Positions 17,773-26,353 of a stretch of DNA of 64,000 nt are shown one piece after another. Position numbers and translations under genes: made by a program. A model generated the notes under the pieces. That model saw only the letters and a list, made by a program, of their open reading frames with translations. It was not told where the DNA came from and ran no database searches. Every line of letters starts with the position of its first letter. Position 1 is the stretch's first letter. Source of the DNA: Diaphorobacter nitroreducens (GTDB lineage: Bacteria; Pseudomonadota; Gammaproteobacteria; Burkholderiales; Burkholderiaceae_C); contig RJVL01000004.1 of NCBI GenBank assembly GCA_003755025.1, positions 186,001 through 250,000 on the forward strand, given 5' to 3'.

Positions 17773-19998
17773 ATGTCCTGGATAGATGTTTTTACCGCCT
17801 ATCTCTACCTGCTCAAGATGGTGGCGATCGGGGTGGCTGTCGTCATCTTCATCAGCAGCCTGGATGACCTGTTCATCGATATCGCCTACTGGGTCCGCCG
17901 CGTCTGGCGCGCCTTCACGGTGTACGCACGCCACGCGCCGCTGAACTACAAGACGCTCTACGACGCCGAGGAGAAGCCGCTGGCCATCATGGTGCCCGCC
18001 TGGCAGGAGCACGGCGTGATTGGCCAGATGGCGCAACTGGCCGCCACCACGCTGGACTACGAGAACTACCACATCTTCATCGGCACTTATCCCAACGACC
18101 CGCAAACGCATGCCGACGTGGAGCAGGTGCGTGCACGCTTTCCCAACGTGCACACGGTGGTCTGCGCGCGTCCCGGACCGACCAGCAAGGCCGACTGCCT
18201 GAACAATGTGGTGGACGCCATCCTGCAGTTCGAGAAGCGTTCTGGCGTGCGCTTTGCCGGCTTCATCCTGCACGATGCCGAGGACGTGCTCTCCAAGTTG
18301 GAACTGCGGCTGTTCAACTACCTGGTCAACCGCAAGGACCTCATCCAGCTGCCCGTGTACCCGCTGGAGCGGCCCTGGAACGATTTCACCGGCGGGCACT
18401 ACCTTGACGAGTTTGCGGAGCTGCACGGCAAGGACATCGTGGTGCGCGAGGCCCTGGTCGGCCAGGTGCCAAGCGCGGGCGTAGGGACGTGCTTCAGCCG
18501 TCGCGCCATCATGGCCCTGCTGCAACAGGGCGATGGCATTGCCTTTGACACGCAGAGCCTGACCGAGGACTACGACATCGGCTTTCGCCTCAAGCAGCTG
18601 GGCATGCAGGAGGTGTTCGTGCGCTTTCCCGTCGAGGAGGACGATCACATTGGTCGCGCGCCCTCGCCGGAGCGCGTGCCCCTGCGCAGCGAACGCGAGG
18701 CCAGCGTCATCTCCGTGCGCGAATTTTTCCCTGACACCGTGGCCGCCGCCGTCCGGCAGAAGTCCCGCTGGATCACGGGCATCGTCATCCAGGGTTTTCG
18801 TACGCTGCGCTGGACGCACAGTGCCGTGCTGAACTACTTCCTCTGGCGCGACCGCAAGGGAATCATCACCAATTTCGCCAGCTTCACGGCCACGCTGCTG
18901 GCCATGCAGCTGATCGGCATCTGGCTCTACCAGCGACTGGTGCCGGATGCCTACCGGTTCCTCTCGGTCTTCGAAGGCGACTGGTGGTTCCATGCACTGC
19001 TCTTGGCCAACCTGGTGCTCATGTTCAACCGCATCGTGCAGCGCGTGTTCTTCGTCACCAGCTACTACGGCGTGGTGCAGGGATTGCTGTCGGTGCCTCG
19101 GCTGCTGTGGGGCAACTTCATCAACTTCCTTGCCGCCTGGCGGGCGCTGGCCCAGGCATGGCGCGCCAAGGACCTGCGGCGCATGGCCTGGGTCAAGACG
19201 GACCACGAGTTTCCCCTCCTGGGCGAAGGGCCGCGTCAGCATCGCGCACTGGGGCAGATCCTGGTCCACCAAGGCGCCCTGACCGAAGCGCAACTGCTTG
19301 ATGCGCTGGAGCATCCCGTGCGCGGACTGCGTCTGGGTGCAGCGCTTGTGCACCGTGACGTCATCACGCCCCAGCAGTTGGCTGCGGCGGTTGCCGAGCA
19401 GGCCGGTGTGCCATGGGAAACCCTGGGAGGGCAGGCCGTGGACAGCGACCTGGCGGCACTGGTGCCTGCGGCCGTGGCGCTGCGCTATAGCGTCGTGCCG
19501 CTGCGCGAGCAGGGACGGGTCCTGGTGGTGGCCAGCGAGGCGGCGATCGACCCGGTGTCGCTGGCCGCCATCGAGCGCAAGCTGGGACGTACCGTGCGCT
19601 ACGTCATCGTGCCCAAGGGCGAGGTCACCGTGGAACTGCGGCGCCTGTATGCACACCACGGCACAGAACCCGCACGCGACCTGCTGGCGCAGGCCGTGCA
19701 GCAGCAGCGCGTTACCGCCGAAGAGGCGCGGGGCATCTGGGCCCGCTATCTCTCGCGTCAGTTGCTGCTGGGCGACGTGCTTCTGGCCGTGGGCAAGATT
19801 GACCAGGCGGTGCTGGGTGCCCTGCTGCTGCAAAAGGAGAAGTCTGATGCCAGCCTGGGCGCCTTCCTCGTGGAGCATGGCGTTCTGACAGAGGCGGCCG
19901 TGCAGGAGGCGCTGCAGCTGCAGCAGCAGCTGCAGGTCACCATGGAGCAACTGCTGTGCCGCGCCAATGCGCAGCCCACCGTCCGGGCCATTGCTTGA
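17773..19998 (+). CDS. nfrB: Membrane glycosyltransferase with c-di-GMP-binding MshEN domain, NfrB-like
   Basis: The 741-residue protein starts with a transmembrane segment (residues 10-32), followed by a GT2 domain with DAED at 168-171, TED at 264-266 and QKSRW at 329-333, the processive-synthase signature. More transmembrane helices follow to about residue 460. Residues 491-560 (RALGQILVHQGALTEAQLL, LRLGAALVHRDVITPQQLA) look like an MshEN domain, known to bind cyclic-di-GMP. A similar pair of motifs recurs near the C-terminus (LLGDVLLAVGKIDQAVLGAL, LGAFLVEHGVLTEAAVQEAL). In E. coli, NfrB is the c-di-GMP-dependent synthase of the phage N4 receptor glycan. Here it lies between wecB and nfrA, with gaps of 12 and 13 bases. 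Confidence 0.9.
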   Translation: MSWIDVFTAYLYLLKMVAIGVAVVIFISSLDDLFIDIAYWVRRVWRAFTVYARHAPLNYKTLYDAEEKPLAIMVPAWQEHGVIGQMAQLAATTLDYENYHIFIGTYPNDPQTHADVEQVRARFPNVHTVVCARPGPTSKADCLNNVVDAILQFEKRSGVRFAGFILHDAEDVLSKLELRLFNYLVNRKDLIQLPVYPLERPWNDFTGGHYLDEFAELHGKDIVVREALVGQVPSAGVGTCFSRRAIMALLQQGDGIAFDTQSLTEDYDIGFRLKQLGMQEVFVRFPVEEDDHIGRAPSPERVPLRSEREASVISVREFFPDTVAAAVRQKSRWITGIVIQGFRTLRWTHSAVLNYFLWRDRKGIITNFASFTATLLAMQLIGIWLYQRLVPDAYRFLSVFEGDWWFHALLLANLVLMFNRIVQRVFFVTSYYGVVQGLLSVPRLLWGNFINFLAAWRALAQAWRAKDLRRMAWVKTDHEFPLLGEGPRQHRALGQILVHQGALTEAQLLDALEHPVRGLRLGAALVHRDVITPQQLAAAVAEQAGVPWETLGGQAVDSDLAALVPAAVALRYSVVPLREQGRVLVVASEAAIDPVSLAAIERKLGRTVRYVIVPKGEVTVELRRLYAHHGTEPARDLLAQAVQQQRVTAEEARGIWARYLSRQLLLGDVLLAVGKIDQAVLGALLLQKEKSDASLGAFLVEHGVLTEAAVQEALQLQQQLQVTMEQLLCRANAQPTVRAIA

Positions 19999-20011
19999 GA
20001 AGGCCGTCATC

Positions 20012-22825
20012 ATGAATTTCGCCCCCCGCATTCTTGCCCTCGCCGTCATGCTGGCCTCCACGGGCGCCCCGGCGCAGACCCTGGACCTGGGCCCCGACAT
20101 CAGTCCGCTGAAGCGGTTCCAGGTCTATCCCCACATCGACAAGGCCTTCGAGGCGATGGCCCGCGGCGACGGCACGCGCGCGATTGCCGAGCTGGAACAT
20201 GCCCACCGGCTCGCCCCAGAGAACACCGCGATTGCGCTGCACCTGGCCCAGGCGTACCAGCGCTTTGGCCAGCCCGCGCGTGCCGCGGCGTTGCTGCGGG
20301 CCCAGCGGTCACGGCACCCGGGCGATGCGCGCATCGCCCAGGCACTGCGCGAATTGCAGCCCCCACCCGCAACCGTGCAGGAAAGCGCCACGGTCGTCGC
20401 GCAGCCCGAGGCAGCACCCGCCGCGCCAGTGCTCGCCGCTGCGCCTTCCGCAACTGCGCCCGAACCTGCGTCAGAACACGGCACGCCTGCGGCGGCTCCG
20501 GCCATTGCGGCGCCGCCCGATCAGCTTGCCAAGCCTGCGCCTGCGGTGCGTGCGCAGCGGCGCATGGCGCAGGTGCCACGGCCTCGGCGGGCCGACGGCG
20601 CCCCGGGCTATGCCGCTGCCAGCCGTGCCTACGAAGCGGTGGAGCGTGCAGAGTTGCCCGCCGCCCTGGCGTGGGCGCGCGAGGCCGCGCAGGCCGCCCC
20701 TGCCAATGCTGACTACCAGCGCCTGCTGACCTACCTGCTGATCGAGAACGGGTTGTACGAGGAGGCACAGACCAAGGCACGGGAGGCGGAACTGACTTTC
20801 GCCCCGCAAGGCGATACGCAATGGCAGGCCTTGGGCGACACCGCGCGGCAGCGCCACGCCTATGCGCAGTTCGAAGCCGCATCGCAAGCGCAGCGGCGGG
20901 GCCGCGCCAGCGATGCCCTTGCCCATGCGCAGGCGGCAGCGGAACAAGCCCCGGGTGTGCCGGCGTATCGCCTGCAGTGGGTAGGCCTGCTGTTGGCCGC
21001 GGGCCGCCATGCGCAGGCGCAGCAGGTGGCCGAGCAGGGCCTGGCCCAGGGCGATGGCGCGGCACTGCAGGTCCTGCGCGGCGCGGCGTTGCAGGCGCAG
21101 GGGCAGACGGACGATGCGGCGCGGGTTTTCGACGGTGTGATTGGCAGGCCGGATCTTGCGCCGCACGAGCAGCAGAACTACCGGGTGATCGCCGCCGATG
21201 CGGCGCTCGCGGCGCGCCAGCCCGAACGCGCTAAAGCCCTGCTGCAGCCGCTGGCGCAAGGCGGCGCCGTGGATGTGTCGGGGCGAGAGGCTGAGATACG
21301 GGCCGCCACGCGCCGGCCGATCTCGGCCGCATCCCTGCAGACGTTCTCCCTGCGCTTGCCGGTTGTCAATTGCTTTGGCAGCGCCCAGGCGCCCGGCTGC
21401 GAAGTGTGGCCCGGGCAGGACGCGCCGGACCCTGCGCGTGCCGTGGCGCAGGAGGCGTTCCGCGCCTATACCGAGCGCGACTATGGACTGGCCGCGGCCA
21501 AGGCCGAGGAAGCCGCGCGGCTGCAGCCTGCGCATTTGCCGTACCGTCTGTTGCGGCTGCAGGCCTTGGTGGCCGCGGGCCAGGTGGAGCAGGCTCTGCG
21601 CGAGGCCGACGACACCCTGCAGTCGCGCGCCGACGGGGCGGAGGTGCTGGCCCTGCGCAGCCGGGTGTACCACGACCTGGGGCGGCGCGAGCAGGCCTCT
21701 GCCGATGCGCGCGCGGCCCTGCAGGCAGGTGGCCTGTCCCTGTCGAGTGAAATCAACCTGCTGCTGCAGGAAGGCCGGCGCGACGAGGCCGTGCAGCAGT
21801 TCGCACACGCGATGGCGGGGCCGGATTTCGCGGGCAGCGCAGACCCCGATCTGGCCTACCTCGCTGCCCGGGTGGGCGACGACCGCACCGCGCTGGCCGT
21901 GTTCGACCGCGCGCACGCCAACGACGCGCTGCCGGCCGCCGCGTTACCCGACGGCGCCTACACCGCGAGCCGCCTGGCCGAGAACGACCGCGCCATCTAC
22001 TACCTGCAGCAGACCATCGATGCGGTGGAGGCGGGACGGCTGGAGCAGACGCCCCGCCAGCAGTTCGCCACCCGGCGCGAGCTGGCAGACCGTACCCGCA
22101 CCTGGGGCATCAATGCGTTGCTGGGTTACCGGGGCATGTCTCCCGGCTCCATCTCGCCCGTGCCGGGCCTGTACCGGGATGCCGCCCAACTGGTGGGGGA
22201 GGCCTATTGGCGCCCGCAGGGCTATCGCGACGGCAGCTTCTGGGAAATCTATGGCGGCGTGGTGCAGACGGTCTACAGCCGCCACGGCGGCACGAGCGGC
22301 AGCGACACCACGCAAGGCGCGCTGGGCGTGCGCGCCAAGCCTTTGCGCGACCACAACCTCGTGTTGTCCGCCGAGCGGCGCATCCGTATCGGCTCGTTGT
22401 CCTTCAGCGACTGGCTGCTGCGCGCCGGTTATTCCTACGGCGTGGGCACCGACCTGCGCGTGGACGTTCCGGACTGGTTCACGTTCAACGTCTATGCCGA
22501 GGCGGGGCGGTTCCTGCAGCGCAAGCAGGACTACGTGACCTTCGAGGCGCAGGCCGGGCGCAGCTTCCGCATGGGGGATGCGGACTCGCGCCTGGTGCTG
22601 TTCCCGCACGCGGTGGTGGGCGTGGACTACAACTCCGCACGCACGGCCGCGGGCTACAACGGCGCTGCGGGCGCGGGCGTGGGCATTGCGCTGCGCCGCT
22701 GGTTCCACGAGGACCGCTACAACGCGCCGCGTTCGTACCTGGACCTGTCGCTGCAGTACCGCGCGCGCCTTGCGGGCGACGAGCGGGGCAAGGGCGTGTT
22801 CCTGCGCGCTGCGCTGGTCTTCTGA
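20012..22825 (+). CDS. nfrA: Outer-membrane TPR/beta-barrel protein, NfrA-like
   Basis: A 937-residue exported protein: signal peptide MNFAPRILALAVMLASTGAP, a long Ala-rich alpha-helical part with tetratricopeptide-type repeats (for example AIAELEHAHRLAPENTAIAL), an Ala/Pro-rich linker near residues 115-195, and a C-terminal beta-rich domain ending ...GVFLRAALVF with a terminal Phe, as in outer-membrane barrels. The C-terminal section (WGINALLGYRGMSPGS, YGVGTDLRVDVPDW) fits the NfrA C-terminal family. It probably exports the polymer made by the NfrB-like enzyme and may be a phage receptor. The start at 20012 has GAGAAGG upstream. Confidence 0.85.
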   Translation: MNFAPRILALAVMLASTGAPAQTLDLGPDISPLKRFQVYPHIDKAFEAMARGDGTRAIAELEHAHRLAPENTAIALHLAQAYQRFGQPARAAALLRAQRSRHPGDARIAQALRELQPPPATVQESATVVAQPEAAPAAPVLAAAPSATAPEPASEHGTPAAAPAIAAPPDQLAKPAPAVRAQRRMAQVPRPRRADGAPGYAAASRAYEAVERAELPAALAWAREAAQAAPANADYQRLLTYLLIENGLYEEAQTKAREAELTFAPQGDTQWQALGDTARQRHAYAQFEAASQAQRRGRASDALAHAQAAAEQAPGVPAYRLQWVGLLLAAGRHAQAQQVAEQGLAQGDGAALQVLRGAALQAQGQTDDAARVFDGVIGRPDLAPHEQQNYRVIAADAALAARQPERAKALLQPLAQGGAVDVSGREAEIRAATRRPISAASLQTFSLRLPVVNCFGSAQAPGCEVWPGQDAPDPARAVAQEAFRAYTERDYGLAAAKAEEAARLQPAHLPYRLLRLQALVAAGQVEQALREADDTLQSRADGAEVLALRSRVYHDLGRREQASADARAALQAGGLSLSSEINLLLQEGRRDEAVQQFAHAMAGPDFAGSADPDLAYLAARVGDDRTALAVFDRAHANDALPAAALPDGAYTASRLAENDRAIYYLQQTIDAVEAGRLEQTPRQQFATRRELADRTRTWGINALLGYRGMSPGSISPVPGLYRDAAQLVGEAYWRPQGYRDGSFWEIYGGVVQTVYSRHGGTSGSDTTQGALGVRAKPLRDHNLVLSAERRIRIGSLSFSDWLLRAGYSYGVGTDLRVDVPDWFTFNVYAEAGRFLQRKQDYVTFEAQAGRSFRMGDADSRLVLFPHAVVGVDYNSARTAAGYNGAAGAGVGIALRRWFHEDRYNAPRSYLDLSLQYRARLAGDERGKGVFLRAALVF

Positions 22826-22837
22826 CGGCAGCGACCG

Positions 22838-22883
22838 ATAGGTTTTATTTTGCTTCAATAAATATAGCTGGGAGCGCTTGATC
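22838..22883. repeat. Dispersed palindromic repeat
   Basis: A degenerate copy (TTCAATAAATATAGCTGGGAGCGCTTGATCC region) in the 155-base gap between nfrA and the DUF2334 gene. Confidence 0.5.
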
Positions 22884-22980
22884 CAAAACGGTTTCAAGGT
22901 GTTTTATGCATGAAACCTTTGATGGAAGAGCGCGAGCTGCTATTCGTTTTGTTCAACCTTGGCTGCCGCGGGAGGAGACC

Positions 22981-24714
22981 ATGAACCGACTGTTGCGATA
23001 CACCCTTGTGGTACTGGGCGCCCTCGCGCTGCACGCGTGTGGTGGCGGAAGTGATCCGTTCTACAGCGCGCCGAGCGTGCCGCTCTCGCCGTTTGGCACC
23101 AACGACCCCGTCCGGCGCGACCCCATCGCCTCGATGCCGGCGCCCGTGCGCGCGCAGCCGGCCGGGCCGCGCGTGCTGGTGCTCTACGACCAGCCGCCTG
23201 GCAGCCCCTTCGCCAAGATGGGCGTGGGCTACGCGATCATGCTGCAGAACCTGCTGGGACATTTCGATGCGTCGGTGGACATGCGCCCCGTGGAGCAATA
23301 CGCGGCGCAAAGCCTGGCGGGCTACCAGGCTACGTTCTACATCGGCTGGGCCGAAAGCGACAGCATTCCCGCAGCGTTCTTGCAGGACGTGGCCGCGGCC
23401 AGCCAGCGCGTGATCTGGCTGGGTCGCAACTTGCAGCAACTGGCGGATGAGCAGGGCGCGGCATTCGTGAGCCAGCGCGGCTTTCAGCCCGTGGGGCCGC
23501 GCACGAAGGACAACGCACCGGCCGGCGTGGAGCCGAGCTTTTTCAGCGATGTCTACTACCGCAAGCACCCGGGCCTGTTGTTCCAGAAGGCGGTCAAGAC
23601 GATCAACGGGGAGCCTGCCGCCGCGTGGGACATGTTCATGACCCAGGTGACCGACGGCGCCAAGGCGCTCGTGCATGCGGACATCATCAACCCGGCATCG
23701 AACGAGCAGGGGCCCTATGTGCTGCAGTCGGGCAACTTCTGGTTCGTGGCCGATACGCCCTTCGATTACGCGGGTCCGCGCGACCGGTACGTGATCTTCT
23801 CGGACTTGCTGCACGACATGCTGGGCATCGACCATGCCGAGAACCACCAGGCGATGATGCGTTTTGAGGATGCGGACGCGAAGGTGAACCCGGTCGCCTT
23901 CAAGCGGGTGGTGGACCTGGCGTTTGAGCGCAAGGTGCCTTTCTCGGTGGGGGTGGTACCGCACTACAAGGACCCGCTGGGCGCCCAAAGCGCGGGCGTG
24001 CCCACCGACATTCCCATGGCAAACGCCCTCAACCTGCGGCTGGCGCTGGACTACGCGCTGGCACGTGGCGGTGAGATCCTGCAGCACGGCACCACGCACC
24101 AGACCGAAGGCATGATCAACAATGCATCGGGTGCCACGGGCATCGACTACGAGTTCTGGGACACCGTCAACGACCGCCCGCTGCCCGGTGATTCCGTGGA
24201 CTGGGCGAAGAACCGCATCAACAACGGCCTGCGCCAGATGCTGGACCTGGGCTATATGCCCGTGGCGTGGGAGACGCCGCACTACGTGGGCTCGCCGTCC
24301 ACCCTGCAGGCCGTCGCGCAGATCTACGAGATGGGCTACCAGCGGCACACGTACTACACGTCCGACCAGCCCGACCTCAAGGCCGGGGACTACATGGTGG
24401 ACCAGTTCTTCCCCTTCGTCATCGAGCGCGACCGCTACGGCCTGCGCGTGCTGCCGGAGAACCTGGGCAACCTGCAGTATTTCGAGTTCGGGGCGGATGA
24501 GGAGCTGACATCCAAGGAGGTGCTGGAAAACGCGCGCTACCAGAAGGTCGTGCGTGACGGCTTTGCCTCGTTCTTCTTCCACCCCTTCCTGGCGGTTGAG
24601 TCCCAGGAGCAGAAGTATGACGGGCGCGGTTATACGCACCTGAAGGAAATCGTGGATGGCCTGACGGCCATAGGCTACACGTGGACCTCACCCAGCCGCC
24701 AGCGCAAGCCCTGA
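22981..24714 (+). CDS. DUF2334 polysaccharide deacetylase-like lipoprotein
   Basis: The 577-residue product has a lipoprotein signal, LGALALHACGGG, with the lipobox Cys at residue 20. Residues 290-570 resemble DUF2334, a branch of the polysaccharide deacetylase (NodB) superfamily: FEDAD at 295-299 gives the Asp pair, and ILQHGTTHQ at 367-374 the metal-binding His motif. The N-terminal half (PRVLVLYDQPPGSPFAKMG) may be a Rossmann-like domain. The start at 22981 follows GGAGGAG; the frame is open further upstream but without support. Linked to nfrA, it probably modifies or trims the exported glycan in the periplasm. Activity is inferred. Confidence 0.75.
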   Translation: MNRLLRYTLVVLGALALHACGGGSDPFYSAPSVPLSPFGTNDPVRRDPIASMPAPVRAQPAGPRVLVLYDQPPGSPFAKMGVGYAIMLQNLLGHFDASVDMRPVEQYAAQSLAGYQATFYIGWAESDSIPAAFLQDVAAASQRVIWLGRNLQQLADEQGAAFVSQRGFQPVGPRTKDNAPAGVEPSFFSDVYYRKHPGLLFQKAVKTINGEPAAAWDMFMTQVTDGAKALVHADIINPASNEQGPYVLQSGNFWFVADTPFDYAGPRDRYVIFSDLLHDMLGIDHAENHQAMMRFEDADAKVNPVAFKRVVDLAFERKVPFSVGVVPHYKDPLGAQSAGVPTDIPMANALNLRLALDYALARGGEILQHGTTHQTEGMINNASGATGIDYEFWDTVNDRPLPGDSVDWAKNRINNGLRQMLDLGYMPVAWETPHYVGSPSTLQAVAQIYEMGYQRHTYYTSDQPDLKAGDYMVDQFFPFVIERDRYGLRVLPENLGNLQYFEFGADEELTSKEVLENARYQKVVRDGFASFFFHPFLAVESQEQKYDGRGYTHLKEIVDGLTAIGYTWTSPSRQRKP

Positions 24715-25562
24715 CCCTGACACGGCGCGCGGCCATGGCGGCCATGCTGCCGTGCGCGGTGTCTTTGCCGCCGTCGTCCGGCGCGCTATTGCGCCACCTC
24801 GGCGGCATGGTGTGGCAGCCCAGCCTGCGCACGCTGCGCCCCCAGGGCAACTGGGCGCAACTGGGCGTTCGCCGCCTGTTGGTGCAATGGACGGCGGTGG
24901 ATTCACAGGCTTTTGTGCCGGGCACCGGCCTGCCTCCGATCGCGGCTGAGCTACCCGACTGGGAGCGCATCGCCGCCGAGCCCTGGGCCCAGGAGGTGAT
25001 CGTGGGCCTGGCGGCCATGCATGGCGAGGCGCAGGCACGTGCCTCGGTGGCGCTGCTGGTGGAGCAGGCGCACGCCCTGGTGCCCATCGTGCAGCGGCTC
25101 CCGCTGAAGCTGGGTGGCTGGTATTTCCCCCTGGAGGTGGATCCCACCTGGCTGCCGGGGCCAGAGTGGTCCCAGGGCCTGGCGCAGTTGCCACGCCCGC
25201 TGTGGATCAGCGCCTATGACAGTGCCAACCTTGGTCCGCACGCGCTGGCGGACTGGATCGAGCGCTGGCTGCCGGCCGATGTAGGGGTGTTCTTCCAGGA
25301 CGGCGTGGGCGTGCATGCGCGCAGTCCGGAGGTTGCGCTGAAGTACTTGCAGGTGCTGACCTACCGCCTGGGTCAGGCGCGCGTGCAGATGATTGCCGAG
25401 GCTTTTCGCCCCGCGCCAGAAGGCGGGTTCCGCAGCGCCACGGCGGCGGAGTTCCTGCCGCAGATCGATGCCTACAAGGGGTGGGAGGTGCTGGCCTTCG
25501 ACGGCCCGCACTACCTGGGAGAGCCGCTGGTGGCTGAGCTGGTGGCGCAGGGCGTGCGCTGA
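24681..25562 (+). CDS. DUF4434-like glycoside hydrolase-type protein, putatively exported
   Basis: A 293-residue protein resembling DUF4434, a TIM-barrel family related to glycoside hydrolases. Signs are GGMVWQPSLRTL, LGVRRLLVQWTAVD, LKLGGWYFPLEVDPTW, WISAYDS and VGVFFQDGVGV. The N-terminus contains TLTRRAAMAAMLP, a possible twin-arginine signal. The GTG at 24681 overlaps the previous gene by 34 bases and is needed to include both arginines; an ATG at 24735 is an alternative that would lose the RR. Adjacent to a deacetylase-like gene, it is a candidate glycan hydrolase, analogous to the hydrolase/deacetylase pairs in PgaB and PelA. No enzymatic activity is shown by the sequence. Confidence 0.65.
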   Translation: MDLTQPPAQALTLTRRAAMAAMLPCAVSLPPSSGALLRHLGGMVWQPSLRTLRPQGNWAQLGVRRLLVQWTAVDSQAFVPGTGLPPIAAELPDWERIAAEPWAQEVIVGLAAMHGEAQARASVALLVEQAHALVPIVQRLPLKLGGWYFPLEVDPTWLPGPEWSQGLAQLPRPLWISAYDSANLGPHALADWIERWLPADVGVFFQDGVGVHARSPEVALKYLQVLTYRLGQARVQMIAEAFRPAPEGGFRSATAAEFLPQIDAYKGWEVLAFDGPHYLGEPLVAELVAQGVR

Positions 25563-25599
25563 TGCCGGCGGCTGCCGCGGCAGCACCCCGTAAAGATGA

Positions 25600-26250
25600 T
25601 CAACCCGCGTTGAACGGCGCCGGCGTCTTCGGCTCGTAGTCGCACCAGGGTGCGACCACGCATTCCCAGCAGCGCGGTTTGCGTGCCTGGCACACGTAGC
25701 GGCCCAGCAGAATCAGCCAGTGGTGGGCGTCCACCAGATACTGCGGTGGCACGCGCTGCAGCAGCTGCATCTCCACGGCCAGCGGGTTCTTGCCGGGCGC
25801 CAGGCCGGTGCGATTGCCCACGCGGAAGATGTGCGTGTCCACCGCCATGGTGGGCTGGCCGAACGCCACGTTCAGCACCACGTTGGCGGTCTTGCGGCCC
25901 ACGCCGGGCAGGGCTTCCAGCGCCTCGCGCGTGCGCGGCACTTGGCCGCCGTGCTGCTCCACCAGGATGCGGCAGGTCTGCATCAGGTTCTTCGCCTTGG
26001 TGCGGTACAGGCCGATGGTCTTGATATAGCCCTCCAGGCCGTCCAGGCCCAGCTCCAGAACGGCCTGCGGTGTATTGGCGACCGGAAACAGCCGGCGCGT
26101 GGCCTTGTTCACACCCACGTCGGTGGCCTGCGCCGACAGCAGGACGGCGGCCAGCAGCTCGAACACGTTGGTGTATTCCAGCTCGGTGTTGGGCTGCGGG
26201 TTGGCGGCCTGCAGCGCCGCGAAGAAGGGCTCGATGTCCTGGGGCTTCAT
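25600..26250 (-). CDS. nth: Endonuclease III (DNA glycosylase/AP lyase)
   Basis: Nth removes oxidised pyrimidines from DNA and nicks the abasic site. The 216-residue protein has the helix-hairpin-helix LPGVGRKTANVVL with the catalytic Lys120, the catalytic Asp138 in MAVDTHIFRVGNRTGL, and the iron-sulfur cluster loop C187-x6-C194-x2-C197-x5-C203. Spacing and numbering match E. coli Nth. It is convergent with the DUF4434 gene (37-base gap containing a GC palindrome at 25571-25584) and divergent from the aminotransferase gene. Confidence 0.96.
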   Translation of the reverse strand: MKPQDIEPFFAALQAANPQPNTELEYTNVFELLAAVLLSAQATDVGVNKATRRLFPVANTPQAVLELGLDGLEGYIKTIGLYRTKAKNLMQTCRILVEQHGGQVPRTREALEALPGVGRKTANVVLNVAFGQPTMAVDTHIFRVGNRTGLAPGKNPLAVEMQLLQRVPPQYLVDAHHWLILLGRYVCQARKPRCWECVVAPWCDYEPKTPAPFNAG

Positions 26251-26353
26251 GGGCGGCGATTGTCGCCGGCTGTGGGCGCGCCGCAGGAAAGCTGCGCGGC
26301 AATTGGCGACAATGGGGGCTACCGTCTTTCACCCATCGACCCGATTGCCGTCT

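Noticed and set aside
16486-20100. Very long open frame on the minus strand opposite wecB-nfrB (about 1200 codons)
   Set aside because: Its translation is rich in His, Gln and Arg with no recognisable domain, as expected for the complement of GC-rich coding sequence; the plus strand carries clear family motifs.
25571-25584. Palindrome GCTGCCGCGGCAGC as terminator between the DUF4434 gene and nth
   Set aside because: It forms a stem but has no T-run on either side, so a terminator call is not justified.
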